Both the position numbers and the translations under genes were made by a program. The notes under the pieces were generated by a model, which worked only from the letters and a program-made list of their open reading frames with translations, was not told where the DNA came from and ran no database searches. Positions 8,369 to 16,500 of a stretch of 64,000 bases of DNA are shown here, piece after piece (position 1 is the first letter of the stretch; each line of letters begins with the position of its first letter). The stretch comes from Kiloniella laminariae (GTDB lineage Bacteria > Pseudomonadota > Alphaproteobacteria > Kiloniellales > Kiloniellaceae), in assembly GCF_027214005.1 (NCBI RefSeq), contig NZ_JAPWGY010000011.1:1-64000 (forward strand), in the 5' to 3' direction.

Positions 8369-9274
8369 TCAGTTTCTTTCTTTCTGGGCGACATCGGGTT
8401 TGTCAGGGTGGTCGACATTCAGGCTGTGTGTGTGTTGTTGGGACGCCATCCCGTCATGGGTATGATCATGCAGATGATGATAGACCGCCAGTCCCGGTTT
8501 GGTCTGTCCGCCAAACAGGGCCAGATATTCCGGGCTGTCGCTGACCTGGGTCGGTGCGCCGGAACAGCAGACATGGCCATTGATACAGACCACACGATCG
8601 GTTTCGGCCATTACGATATGCAGATCGTGAGAAACCATCAAAATGCCAAAACCGTTTCGTTCGCGCAGTCGGGATATCAGGCGGTATAGTTCGGTTTGCC
8701 CTTGAAAATCAACCCCTTGAACGGGCTCGTCCAGAACCAGTAGATCAGGTTTGCGCAGAATTGCCCGGGCCAGCAGAACCCGTTGAAATTCCCCCCCGGA
8801 TAGACTCTGTACCGGTTGCTCCAGGGTTTGGTCTGCACCGACGCTGTGCAGGGCCTGCTTGCATTCAGCAAGAGAATGCGGGGAAGGAATTGAGAGGAAG
8901 CGCTTGACGGTCATGGGCATGATCGGGTCGATGTTCAGTCTCTGCGGCACATAGCCGATTACCAGCCCGTGCCGCCGCCAGACGTCGCCCTTATTCGGCT
9001 TGATTGCCTGTAGCAGGGCGCGGATCAAGGTTGATTTTCCCGCGCCATTGGGGCCGATAAGCGTGACAATCTCGTTGCGATGGACGGTAAGATTGACTTG
9101 GTCCAGGGCAACGCGGCCTCCAAATTCCACAGTCAGATCGCGCGCCTGAATCAGGGGTTCTCCACTGGCGGGGTTGACATGGGCATGGTCATGCCCACAA
9201 CCGCAGTCTGCTTGACTTTGGTGAGGAGGGGATGCGGGAGATCCGTTTTGTTGACTTGCCACTTCTCTGGTCAT
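8369..9274 (-). CDS. znuC: Zinc ABC transporter ATPase ZnuC with His-rich tails
   Basis: 301 residues, longer than the usual 230-260 of ZnuC. The ABC core has Walker A GPNGAGKST, signature LSGGEFQRV, Walker B LLVLDEP and the switch histidine in MVSHDLH. It energises zinc uptake with ZnuB and ZnuA. Unusual are two histidine-rich tails: CGCGHDHAH near residues 24-32 and a C-terminal stretch with HHLHDHTH and HTH. These may store or sense zinc; that is inference. The gene follows zur by 98 bases on the same strand. Confidence 0.93.
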   Translation of the reverse strand: MTREVASQQNGSPASPPHQSQADCGCGHDHAHVNPASGEPLIQARDLTVEFGGRVALDQVNLTVHRNEIVTLIGPNGAGKSTLIRALLQAIKPNKGDVWRRHGLVIGYVPQRLNIDPIMPMTVKRFLSIPSPHSLAECKQALHSVGADQTLEQPVQSLSGGEFQRVLLARAILRKPDLLVLDEPVQGVDFQGQTELYRLISRLRERNGFGILMVSHDLHIVMAETDRVVCINGHVCCSGAPTQVSDSPEYLALFGGQTKPGLAVYHHLHDHTHDGMASQQHTHSLNVDHPDKPDVAQKERN

Positions 9275-9372
9275 TTTGGTGGCGTTTCCTTAAATCTTGC
9301 CTGAACTTGCTGAATGCCCTGTCGTTGTCGTGTTCGCTTGAACAAACAGGGGCTTAAACTGTATTTGGATCT

Positions 9373-9870
9373 TTAAGTATTGGGGCGACAGTCCGGACAG
9401 GTGCCTCTGACTTCAAGGGTCCGTTGCTCGGGGCGAAACCCCAGTGTTGCAGCCTTGGTCACGATTGCCTGATCAATGGCTTCATCATGGACCTCGGCGG
9501 CACAACCACAGTCCGTACAGATCAGAAATAGCCCGGCATGTTCCTCTGCCGGATGTGCGCAGCCGACATAGGCATTAAGCGACTCAATCCGGTGGATCAG
9601 CCCCTGTTCCATCAGGAACTCGAGAGCACGATAGACTGTCGGCGGGGCGGTTTTCCCGCTTTCCTGGGATAATCTGGACAGGACGTCATAGGCCCCGACG
9701 GGGTGATGGCTTTCCCAGATCAGTTCAAGTACCCGTCGGCGTGCCGGAGTAAGGCGCACGCTACGCGAAAGGCACAGTTTGTCCGCGACCTTCATGGCGG
9801 TGTGAATACAGCGCCCGTGGTCGTGATTGTTTGTATCAAAAGAAAGAGAAACGGTGTCGAAGTTTTTCAT
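9373..9870 (-). CDS. zur: Zinc uptake regulator Zur (Fur family)
   Basis: 165 residues of the Fur superfamily. It has a winged-helix N-terminus (LTPARRRVLELIWESHHPVG, TVYRALEFLMEQGLIHRIES) and a metal-binding C-terminus with two CxxC pairs (CTDCG and CPDC). Zur with zinc represses high-affinity zinc import. The context (znuCB downstream, znuA divergent, Zur box between) settles Zur over Fur or PerR. The N-terminal NNHDHGRCIH segment is histidine-rich. It is probably autoregulated through the shared operator. Confidence 0.93.
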   Translation of the reverse strand: MKNFDTVSLSFDTNNHDHGRCIHTAMKVADKLCLSRSVRLTPARRRVLELIWESHHPVGAYDVLSRLSQESGKTAPPTVYRALEFLMEQGLIHRIESLNAYVGCAHPAEEHAGLFLICTDCGCAAEVHDEAIDQAIVTKAATLGFRPEQRTLEVRGTCPDCRPNT

Positions 9871-9890
9871 GGCTCTTTAAATATCGTGTC

Positions 9891-9921
9891 TTGACAGGCC
9901 TGTAAATGTTATAACATAACA
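9891..9921. promoter_or_regulatory. Bidirectional znuA/zur promoter with Zur box
   Basis: ATGTTATAACAT at 9906-9917 is a perfect 12-bp palindrome inside TGTTATAACATAACA, matching the Zur boxes known in proteobacteria. A good -35 (TTGACA, 9891-9896) for znuA lies just upstream, and a -10-like CATAAC follows 18 bases later at 9915-9920, so Zur would block it. The same site lies upstream of zur, so it probably also controls zur-znuCB. Promoter positions are read by eye. Confidence 0.75.
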
Positions 9922-9974
9922 ATGGCGAGATTTTCAAAATAATTCGTAACCCACGATCTGTTCGAGGAACGCTA

Positions 9975-11123
9975 ATGTCCTGTTTTGTCCGATTAACACC
10001 AGATACTCTTTTGAGACTTTTGCCTAAAAAATCGCTTTCAGTCCTCTTCGCTCTGCCATTGGGGCTGTTTATGACCGGGAGCGCCCTTGCCGATGAGGCC
10101 CCGCGTGTGGCCGTTTCCATTCTGCCGATCCATGCGTTGGTCCAGTCGGTCATGGAGGGGGTGGGAGAACCGGAACTTTTGATTGATCAGGGGGCTTCTC
10201 CTCATGGTTATAGCCTGCGTCCATCCCAGGTGCGTGCTCTGAACTCGGCCGACCTGGTGGTCTGGGTTGGTGAGGGCCTGGAAACATTTCTGGTCAAATC
10301 CTTGCATCAGAAATCTGAGAATGGCGGGACAGGGGCTGCGCTTGAGCTGATGGATATTGCCGGCCTTACCCTTCTTGAAAACCGGACAGCAGGGGCATGG
10401 AAAACCGGGGAAGATCACGACCATGGGGAAAAGGAAGGCGATGGTCATACCGAACAGGCCGAAGAAGATCAGGACCACACTCATGATCATGGCGATAATC
10501 CCGATCATGGCCCCGATCACAGCCACGGGCACGAAGGACATAATCACGAAGAACATAATGATGAAGTCCACCATCATGAAGAGGATCATGACCACAATCA
10601 TGGAAAGTATGATCCCCATATCTGGTTATCGCTGGATAATGCATCCGTGATTGTTGCGCGGGTTGGTGAAGAGTTGGCTCGAATTGATCCCGCCCACGCA
10701 GAAATCTATGCGGCAAACGTCAGTAAAACCCAGACGTCGCTGGCTATGTTAAAGCAGGATATTGCCGGACAACTGCTGCCTGTCTCCTCAAAGCCTTATC
10801 TGGTGTTTCATGATGCCTATCAATATTTTGAGCTGGATTTTGACCTGAATGTTATCGGGGCCGTGACGATCGACCCCGATCGAAAACCAGGCGCCAAAAG
10901 GTTGAGTGAACTGCGTCACCTGCTTGAGGAAAGCGGGGCTGTCTGTGTGTTCAGGGAACCCCAGTTCCAGCCTGCTGTGATTGAGGTGCTGAGCGAAAAC
11001 CTGGCTGTGCAAATCGGCGAACTTGATCCACTGGGGGCAAATCTTGAAAAAGGTGCCGATGCTTATCCACGTCTGCTGGAAGGTCTGGCAAATTCATTGA
11101 CGGGTTGCCTGTCGAAAAAATAG
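9975..11123 (+). CDS. znuA: Zinc-binding periplasmic protein ZnuA
   Basis: 382 residues with a signal peptide ending near SALADEAP. It belongs to the cluster A-I metal-binding family: PIHALVQSVM near the mature N-terminus, a GASPHGYSLRPSQV histidine site, HIWLSLDN, and a C-terminal lobe with VFREPQF. A very long His/Asp-rich loop at about residues 146-216 (many HDH, HSH and HNH units) is characteristic of ZnuA and thought to bind spare zinc. It delivers Zn2+ to ZnuB. It is divergent from zur across the Zur box. Confidence 0.95.
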   Translation: MSCFVRLTPDTLLRLLPKKSLSVLFALPLGLFMTGSALADEAPRVAVSILPIHALVQSVMEGVGEPELLIDQGASPHGYSLRPSQVRALNSADLVVWVGEGLETFLVKSLHQKSENGGTGAALELMDIAGLTLLENRTAGAWKTGEDHDHGEKEGDGHTEQAEEDQDHTHDHGDNPDHGPDHSHGHEGHNHEEHNDEVHHHEEDHDHNHGKYDPHIWLSLDNASVIVARVGEELARIDPAHAEIYAANVSKTQTSLAMLKQDIAGQLLPVSSKPYLVFHDAYQYFELDFDLNVIGAVTIDPDRKPGAKRLSELRHLLEESGAVCVFREPQFQPAVIEVLSENLAVQIGELDPLGANLEKGADAYPRLLEGLANSLTGCLSKK

Positions 11124-11277
11124 CCAAAGCTAAGAACCTGCCGGGATAATGTCGTTTACTTGTTCCTGTAATTGGTGTGAATATGCCTGCGCGTGACGAT
11201 TGTTAAGGGCTTCGCGCCCTATGGAGACCAACTGTCTTCCAGATCGTCAATTGGCTGTTCTGTACCAGGAGGGGATA

Positions 11278-11952
11278 ATGGGGAAAACGATATTGGCTGC
11301 TCTGATGATGAGCTTTGCGGTTGCGACAGCAACCGCGGACGAAGTTATCATTGGTTCGGTTGAAAAGGAAATCAGCAAGGATGAGGTCGGAAGTGTGTCG
11401 ATCTATTTCCTTGCTGATGTCTCTATGCCCAGTGTCAACGAATTGCTGCTGGACCTGCACAATATCGAGATGAATTACCCCAATGTTAAAAATATATACC
11501 TGTTGATCAGCAGCTACGGCGGCGACATGGATGCAGGATATATTGCCTACCAGGCGATCCGCAGTATGCCTGTTCCAGTGACCACAATTAACCTTTCAGA
11601 TGTCAGCTCTGCTGCGACAATGTTGTATTGCGGTGGTGAAAGCCGCCTGGGTGTGGACAGTTCCTATTTCCTGCTGCATCCGGCCAAGATTCGGGATTCT
11701 TCCTGGCAGGACCCAACGGCGATTTCGCAACTGCTTCAGGAAAACAAACGCTATAACAGCCTGTTTAAAAAAATCTATGGCAGTTGCACCAATTTTAACG
11801 ACACAGAAATCGAGGCATTTCTGAACAGCGAAAGCAACCGGCTTTATATTTCCCAGGAAGAAGCTCTTTTTCGCAAGCTTTCAACCGGGGTTATTGACAA
11901 GCTCCCGACCAGCGAGCTGGTCTATACCATCCGGGATGACTATTCCCACTAG
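11278..11952 (+). CDS. Exported ClpP-like (S14 family) protein
   Basis: 224 residues from the ATG at 11278, which has AGGAGGGG just upstream; the longer frame from 11200 has none. Residues 1-20 form a signal peptide ending ATATA, so it should be periplasmic, unlike ordinary ClpP. The crotonase-type fold is visible: YLLISSYGGDMDAGYIAYQA, then the nucleophile region SDVSSAATMLYCGG, then SYFLLHPA with the active-site histidine. At the C-terminal ISQEEA block the usual catalytic aspartate region reads NSESNRLYIS, with Asn where Asp is expected by eye. Activity is therefore uncertain. No Clp ATPase is nearby. Confidence 0.75.
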   Translation: MGKTILAALMMSFAVATATADEVIIGSVEKEISKDEVGSVSIYFLADVSMPSVNELLLDLHNIEMNYPNVKNIYLLISSYGGDMDAGYIAYQAIRSMPVPVTTINLSDVSSAATMLYCGGESRLGVDSSYFLLHPAKIRDSSWQDPTAISQLLQENKRYNSLFKKIYGSCTNFNDTEIEAFLNSESNRLYISQEEALFRKLSTGVIDKLPTSELVYTIRDDYSH

Positions 11953-12083
11953 GGGCTGGTTCTGATTAATGCCTGTATGTTTTTTGGAAAATTGTCGTGA
12001 TTGGAACAAATTCATGCAGCAGATAGGGTTTCCCTGATCCTGCTTGTACAGGTATAGAAGGAGTTTCTCCGGCTTGCGTTTGT

Positions 12084-12239
12084 CCGGAACAGAAGCGGAT
12101 AAATCCGGGAAAACGGATTAACGGTTTTGTTCCGGTGGCTGCGGGAAAAAAAGCCGCAATCGGATGGCGGGACTGAGGTTAGGCAGGAGCCTGAGAAAGA
12201 CGATCTTGAGCTTGGCTCAGGGAGGCTGTCTTTCTCAGG
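12084..12239 (-). other. Structured non-coding region at and below the HIT gene stop
   Basis: Two inverted repeats lie here. CCTGAGAAAGAC (12190-12201) pairs perfectly with GTCTTTCTCAGG (12228-12239), forming a 12-bp stem that straddles the HIT stop codon with a smaller TGAGC/GCTCA stem inside. CCGGAACA (12084-12091) pairs with TGTTCCGG (12128-12135). Between them, on the minus strand, GCGG is followed by seven Ts near 12150, a weak terminator-like site. It could be a 3' UTR processing structure or a small RNA. No coding frame here looks real. Confidence 0.4.
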
Positions 12240-12678
12240 TTGAGGGCTTCCCGTTCCCGATTGCGGCTTCAAGTTTAAGCAGGAGAACGCTGCTTGCTTC
12301 ATCGCTGTAGGCAAGCGGCGCTCCAACGCCCCAGACCGGACCCGGCCAGGCCGGGTCGCTCTGTGAACGTGCGATGACATGGATGTGCAGTTGCGGGACC
12401 ATATTGCCCAAGGCGGCAACATTGATTTTGAAGGCCCCGAAAGCCTGCACAAGAACCTCGGATACCTTGCGAACTTCTTCCATGACAGCAGCAAGCTCAG
12501 TTGGTGCCAGATCGTGCAATTCCCGTAGTTCATTGTGCCGTGGTACCAGAATAAGCCAGGGATAGCGGCTGTCATTCATCAACAGAACCCGGCATTGCGG
12601 CAGGTCTGTGACAACAAGCGTATCGGCTGTAAGACGAGGATGCAGTTCGAAGGTTTCGCTCAAGGTTTTTTTGTCCAT
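12235..12678 (-). CDS. HIT-domain nucleotide hydrolase/transferase
   Basis: 147 residues of the histidine-triad superfamily. The active-site motif reads QLHIHVIAR (residues about 96-104), in place of the canonical HxHxH; the first histidine position is Q, as in many FHIT/GalT-like proteobacterial members. The preceding PWLILVPRHNELRELHDL block is typical. Members hydrolyse or transfer nucleotide phosphoramidates or dinucleoside polyphosphates; the substrate is unknown. It lies downstream of betB on the same strand pattern but is separated by 64 bases, so linkage to choline metabolism is not supported. Confidence 0.85.
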   Translation of the reverse strand: MDKKTLSETFELHPRLTADTLVVTDLPQCRVLLMNDSRYPWLILVPRHNELRELHDLAPTELAAVMEEVRKVSEVLVQAFGAFKINVAALGNMVPQLHIHVIARSQSDPAWPGPVWGVGAPLAYSDEASSVLLLKLEAAIGNGKPST

Positions 12679-12742
12679 GTCGTTGTCTGGGCCTCTGAAG
12701 GCTTGGTTATTCGCCCTCAGAGACCGATTTCGTAATTACCCT

Positions 12743-14209
12743 CTAGTAAGGGCAGTCCACGTCTCCCATTTCCACATAAACCGATTTGAGTTGGGTAAAG
12801 TGATCCACCGCGACGGTACCGTTCTCGCGCCCGATGCCTGATTGTTTGTAGCCGCCAAAGGGCATTTCAATCGGGGTAATGTTGTAGTTGTTGATCCAGC
12901 AGGTGCCTGCTTCGAGATTGGCGATGACGCGATGTGCCCGGGTGATGTCCTGGGTAAAGACCCCGGCGGCAAGACCAAACTGGGTGTCATTTGCCGCGGC
13001 GACCACTTCATCTTCGTCGCTGAAGGTGATGACCGACATGACGGCGCCAAAGATTTCTTCACGGGCAATGCGCATGTCTGCTGTCACATTGGTGAAAATC
13101 GCCGGTTGAAGGAAGTTGCCTTTTTCAAAGCCCTTGACCGTGACCTGTTTTCCGCCATAGGCAAGGTTTGCACCTTCCTTCTTGCCGATTTCAATATAGC
13201 CGAGAACCTTTTCCATGTGATCGCGATGGATCAGAGAGCCGACCTGGGTGTCGGGGTGCATGGGGTCGCCGATAATCATTTTCTCGGTGCGGGCAATCAG
13301 CTTCTCGATAAACTTGTCCTTGATGTCCTTGTGGACATAGACGCGGGTGCCGTTGGAGCAGATTTCGCCCTGGGTATAGAAGTTTGCCAGCATGGCGGCT
13401 GAAACCGCGTTATCGAGCTTGGCGTCCTCAAAGACGATCAGCGGAGATTTTCCGCCCAGTTCAAGGGTGACATGTTTGAGGGTCTTGGCCGCGGATTCCA
13501 TTACCCGTTTGCCTGTCGGCACAGAACCGGTCAGGGAAATTTTCTCGATGCCTTCGTGTTCTGCCAGCATCTGCCCGACCGGACCTAGGCCGGAAACCAC
13601 GTTGAACACCCCGTCAGGCAATCCGGCTTCCGTATAGATTTCTGCAAGTTTCAAGGCGGTCAGCGGGGTAACTTCCGAAGCCTTGTAGACCATGGCATTG
13701 CCACAGGCGAGGGCAGGGGCGGACTTCCAGCAGGCAATCTGGATCGGGTAGTTCCAGGCACCAATTGCCCCACAAACACCCAAAGGTTCTTTGCGGGTGA
13801 AGGCAAAATTGCCGTTGGCAAGCTGGATGTGCTCGCCGTTCAGCGAAGCCGCAAGCCCGGCAAAATACTCGATGCATTCCGCACCGGATTCAACATCGAC
13901 ACAGTTGGCTTCCTGCAAAGGCTTGCCCGTGTCGGTGACTTCCAGGGCAGCCAGTTCATCGTTGCGTTCACGCAGCAGGGCCACGGCACGCAACAGGATG
14001 CGGCTGCGCTCTGTGCCACTCATCTTTGACCAAATTTTGAAGCCTGCTTTGGCAGCGGCAACGGCTTTGTCGACATCTGCTGAAGAGGCGATCTGTACAT
14101 CGCATATTACTTCACCGGTTGCCGGGTTGATGGTTTCAAAGGTCTGTCCAGAGGTGGCATCCACGTACCCGCCATTGATATAGAGTTTTTGGGTGGGGAG
14201 CTTACTCAT
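12743..14209 (-). CDS. betB: Betaine aldehyde dehydrogenase
   Basis: 488 residues of the aldehyde dehydrogenase superfamily. The catalytic glutamate lies in LELGGKSP and the nucleophile is C284 in [10 protein letters not shown], the sequence typical of BetB; the C-terminal [14 protein letters not shown] block agrees. It oxidises betaine aldehyde to glycine betaine with NAD(P)+ in the cytoplasm. It lies 82 bases downstream of betI on the same strand, so betI-betB is probably one transcript controlled by the palindrome at 15094-15141. No choline dehydrogenase (betA) or choline sulfatase gene follows, unlike many bet operons. Confidence 0.95.
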   Translation of the reverse strand: MSKLPTQKLYINGGYVDATSGQTFETINPATGEVICDVQIASSADVDKAVAAAKAGFKIWSKMSGTERSRILLRAVALLRERNDELAALEVTDTGKPLQEANCVDVESGAECIEYFAGLAASLNGEHIQLANGNFAFTRKEPLGVCGAIGAWNYPIQIACWKSAPALACGNAMVYKASEVTPLTALKLAEIYTEAGLPDGVFNVVSGLGPVGQMLAEHEGIEKISLTGSVPTGKRVMESAAKTLKHVTLELGGKSPLIVFEDAKLDNAVSAAMLANFYTQGEICSNGTRVYVHKDIKDKFIEKLIARTEKMIIGDPMHPDTQVGSLIHRDHMEKVLGYIEIGKKEGANLAYGGKQVTVKGFEKGNFLQPAIFTNVTADMRIAREEIFGAVMSVITFSDEDEVVAAANDTQFGLAAGVFTQDITRAHRVIANLEAGTCWINNYNITPIEMPFGGYKQSGIGRENGTVAVDHFTQLKSVYVEMGDVDCPY

Positions 14210-14291
14210 AATTGCGTGTCCTTAAGGTCTGATGTCGTATTAACTAACGGGTATTTTTGAAACGGGTGTTCAGTTACAGGGCAGGCAAAGC

Positions 14292-14924
14292 CTATTCTGT
14301 AAAGAGCCTGTCTGTACTGGTTCGCGTCTTGCCGGTTGTGTCCTGGAAGACAAGGATCTGGCTGTTGATATAGCTTTCCATAATAGAGATCGCCTCCTTC
14401 GGTGTCACGCCTCCGGCTGTCAGGGCGCAGCGGATCCATAGGCCTTCAACCATTGCAGCGAGACCGGTTGCCGTGCTGCGAACCATCTTGGCTGGCAACA
14501 GCGGTTTGAGCGCGTGCTGGAAGTTACTGTGCATCCGGCGCTCGTTGATCCGGTGCAGACGGGCCAGTTCAGGGGATGTCGGAACCAGCGCCCAGAAGGC
14601 AAGCCAGACATCGACGACACCGGGTTTGAACTGATCCTGGGCAAAGTTGGAATAGACCACGGCGAGAAGACGTTCAATCGGGGTCTTGGCTTTGGCAAGC
14701 CGGATAGAGGTTTCTTCACCAAGCTGGCGCATCAGGTGTTGGAGTGTCGCTGTCAACAAGCCGGATTTGTCGTCAAAATAATGGGCAACGATACCAGAGG
14801 ACAGGCCTGCGCGTTTGCTGATTTTCGAGATACTGGCATTGGTGAATCCCTCTTCGTGGATCAGGGCAATGGTTGCCTCGATCAACTGGGTTTTCCTGAT
14901 CTCTTCCATCCCGACTTTCGGCAA
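14292..14924 (-). CDS. betI: TetR-family choline-responsive repressor BetI
   Basis: 210 residues. The TetR helix-turn-helix reads RRKTQLIEATIALIHEEGF-like at residues 8-28, then ASISKISKRAGLSSGIVAHYF; the C-terminal TetR_C domain has the FWALVPTSPELARLHRINERR block specific to BetI. BetI represses bet and choline transport genes and is released by choline. Its gene is divergent from choX, with the palindromic operator in the 392-base gap. It is followed by betB. Confidence 0.93.
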   Translation of the reverse strand: MPKVGMEEIRKTQLIEATIALIHEEGFTNASISKISKRAGLSSGIVAHYFDDKSGLLTATLQHLMRQLGEETSIRLAKAKTPIERLLAVVYSNFAQDQFKPGVVDVWLAFWALVPTSPELARLHRINERRMHSNFQHALKPLLPAKMVRSTATGLAAMVEGLWIRCALTAGGVTPKEAISIMESYINSQILVFQDTTGKTRTSTDRLFTE

Positions 14925-15093
14925 GGCCTGCGACTCCTCTGTTCTTGTGCAGTGTTCCCTTCGGGGCTTCTGTCCTTAGGGGTGTGCTTGGTTTCTGGAG
15001 GGGCTGTTACCCTTGATACCCAGAGGTTGCCTGCCGAATAATCGTCTTGGGTGATCCTGGCATTGTGCAACGTTTTTTCTTGTTTGTTCCCTC

Positions 15094-15141
15094 ATCAATA
15101 ATTTATTTTTATTGAACGTTCAATCAAAATAAATTATTGAT
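15094..15141. promoter_or_regulatory. 48-bp near-perfect palindrome with BetI operator core
   Basis: The centre, ATTGAACGTTCAAT, resembles the known BetI operator (TTGGACGTTCAAT in E. coli). Extending outward from the dyad between 15117 and 15118, each arm is 24 bases and 23 of 24 positions pair; the single exception is 15110/15125. Flanks are AT-rich (ATCAATAATTTATTTT on the left arm). It lies between divergent betI and choX and could hold both promoters. BetI binding is inferred from the core sequence and position. The length is beyond one TetR dimer footprint. Confidence 0.8.
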
Positions 15142-15316
15142 AGAGATGTCATGGTAATTTTTTATGCTTCCTATTGCATAATTTTATACCGTGCCAAAGG
15201 GAGCGTATTCGGGCAATCTGTCCTGTGAAAAAACAATAAGAAGCTCGCAGGGAGTAGCCGTTAAATATAATATAGCCCTCTGGATTGCTCTGGAGGGAAA
15301 AATGGAGGCAAGTGGA

Positions 15317-16279
15317 ATGAAACTCAAGCATATGATTTCGGCCAGCACACTGGCAATCTCAACGGCAATCGCGGTAGCAGGCTTTTCAGCAACTGCACAG
15401 GCTGCTGATCCGGCGGAATGCCAGGCAATCACTTTCTCGGATGTTGGCTGGACAGATATCACTGCAACCACCGCTACGGCATCTGTTGTTCTGGAAGGTC
15501 TTGGTTACAAGCCTGAAACACAGATTCTTTCTGTGCCGGTTACCTATGCAGGTCTGAAAAACGGTGATGTTGATGTTTTCCTTGGCAACTGGATGCCAAC
15601 GATGGAAGCAGATATCGCACCCTACCGTGAAGAAGGTTCTGTAGAAGACCTCGGTGCCAACCTTGAAGGCGCGAAATACACTCTTGCTGTGCCAACATAT
15701 CTGGCAGACAAGGGCCTGAAAGATTTTGCCGACATCGCCAAGTTCAAGGATGAACTTGATGGCAAGATCTATGGTATCGAGCCCGGCAACGACGGTAACC
15801 GTTTGATTCAGGGGATGATCGATGCTGACACCTTTGGCCTGAAAGGCTTTGAAGTTGTTGAATCTTCCGAAGCAGGCATGCTGTCCCAGGTATCCCGCTC
15901 TACTCGCCGGGATAAAGGTGTTGTCTTCCTCGGTTGGGCACCACATCCAATGAACTCGAACTTCGAGCTGACCTACCTGACGGGTGGTGATGACGTGTTC
16001 GGTCCTAACTTTGGTGGAGCAAACGTTCATACCAACGTGCGCAAGGGCTATACAGAAGCCTGTCCAAACGTCGGCAAACTTTTGAATAACCTCAAGTTCT
16101 CCCTCGCTATGGAAAACGAGATCATGGGCGCAATTCTGGACGATGGCAAAGACGGCCCCGTTGCAGCTACCGATTGGCTTAAAGCCAATCCGGGTGCTCT
16201 GGATGCCTGGCTGGCTGGCGTGACCACTTTTGACGGTGGCGACGGACTTGCTGCTGTAAAAGGCCATCTCGGACTGTAA
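15317..16279 (+). CDS. choX: Choline-binding periplasmic protein ChoX
   Basis: 320 residues from the ATG at 15317, with GGAGG 8 bases upstream. A signal peptide ends in SATAQA. It is an OpuAC-type binding protein close to ChoX: SDVGWTDITATTATA, LGNWMPT, KYTLAVPTYL and the GWAPHPMN segment supply the aromatic residues (three tryptophans and a tyrosine) that cage the trimethylammonium group, together with the aspartate in WTD. It captures choline for ChoW/ChoV. The in-frame start at 15191 would add 42 residues before the signal peptide and is rejected. Confidence 0.93.
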   Translation: MKLKHMISASTLAISTAIAVAGFSATAQAADPAECQAITFSDVGWTDITATTATASVVLEGLGYKPETQILSVPVTYAGLKNGDVDVFLGNWMPTMEADIAPYREEGSVEDLGANLEGAKYTLAVPTYLADKGLKDFADIAKFKDELDGKIYGIEPGNDGNRLIQGMIDADTFGLKGFEVVESSEAGMLSQVSRSTRRDKGVVFLGWAPHPMNSNFELTYLTGGDDVFGPNFGGANVHTNVRKGYTEACPNVGKLLNNLKFSLAMENEIMGAILDDGKDGPVAATDWLKANPGALDAWLAGVTTFDGGDGLAAVKGHLGL

Positions 16280-16306
16280 GTCTGATTGCCTGTTACGCTA
16301 TAATTG

Positions 16307-16335
16307 CAGAGGGCTGGTTGTACACCAGCCCTCTG
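16307..16335 (+). terminator. Intercistronic hairpin between choX and choW
   Basis: CAGAGGGCTGGT pairs with ACCAGCCCTCTG around a 5-base loop, a perfect 12-bp stem. No T-run follows directly, so it is better read as an mRNA-stabilising or attenuating structure that gives more binding protein than permease, as known after malE. It lies 27 bases after the choX stop. Confidence 0.6.
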
Positions 16336-16500
16336 GCATGTTTTCATACCAAGAATAAATCCAGCGACAGTAAGAAGCCGTTCAAGACAAAGAAACGGTT
16401 CGGTTGCCAAAACAAAAAACAGGACTTGAGTCCGGGACGTCAGCAGGGAATATAACCGGGATACGTCTTCGGGATCGCCTTGAAAAAAAAGGGTTTCACT

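Noticed and set aside
15386-16267. 293-residue minus frame over choX
   Set aside because: Shadow of the choline-binding gene.
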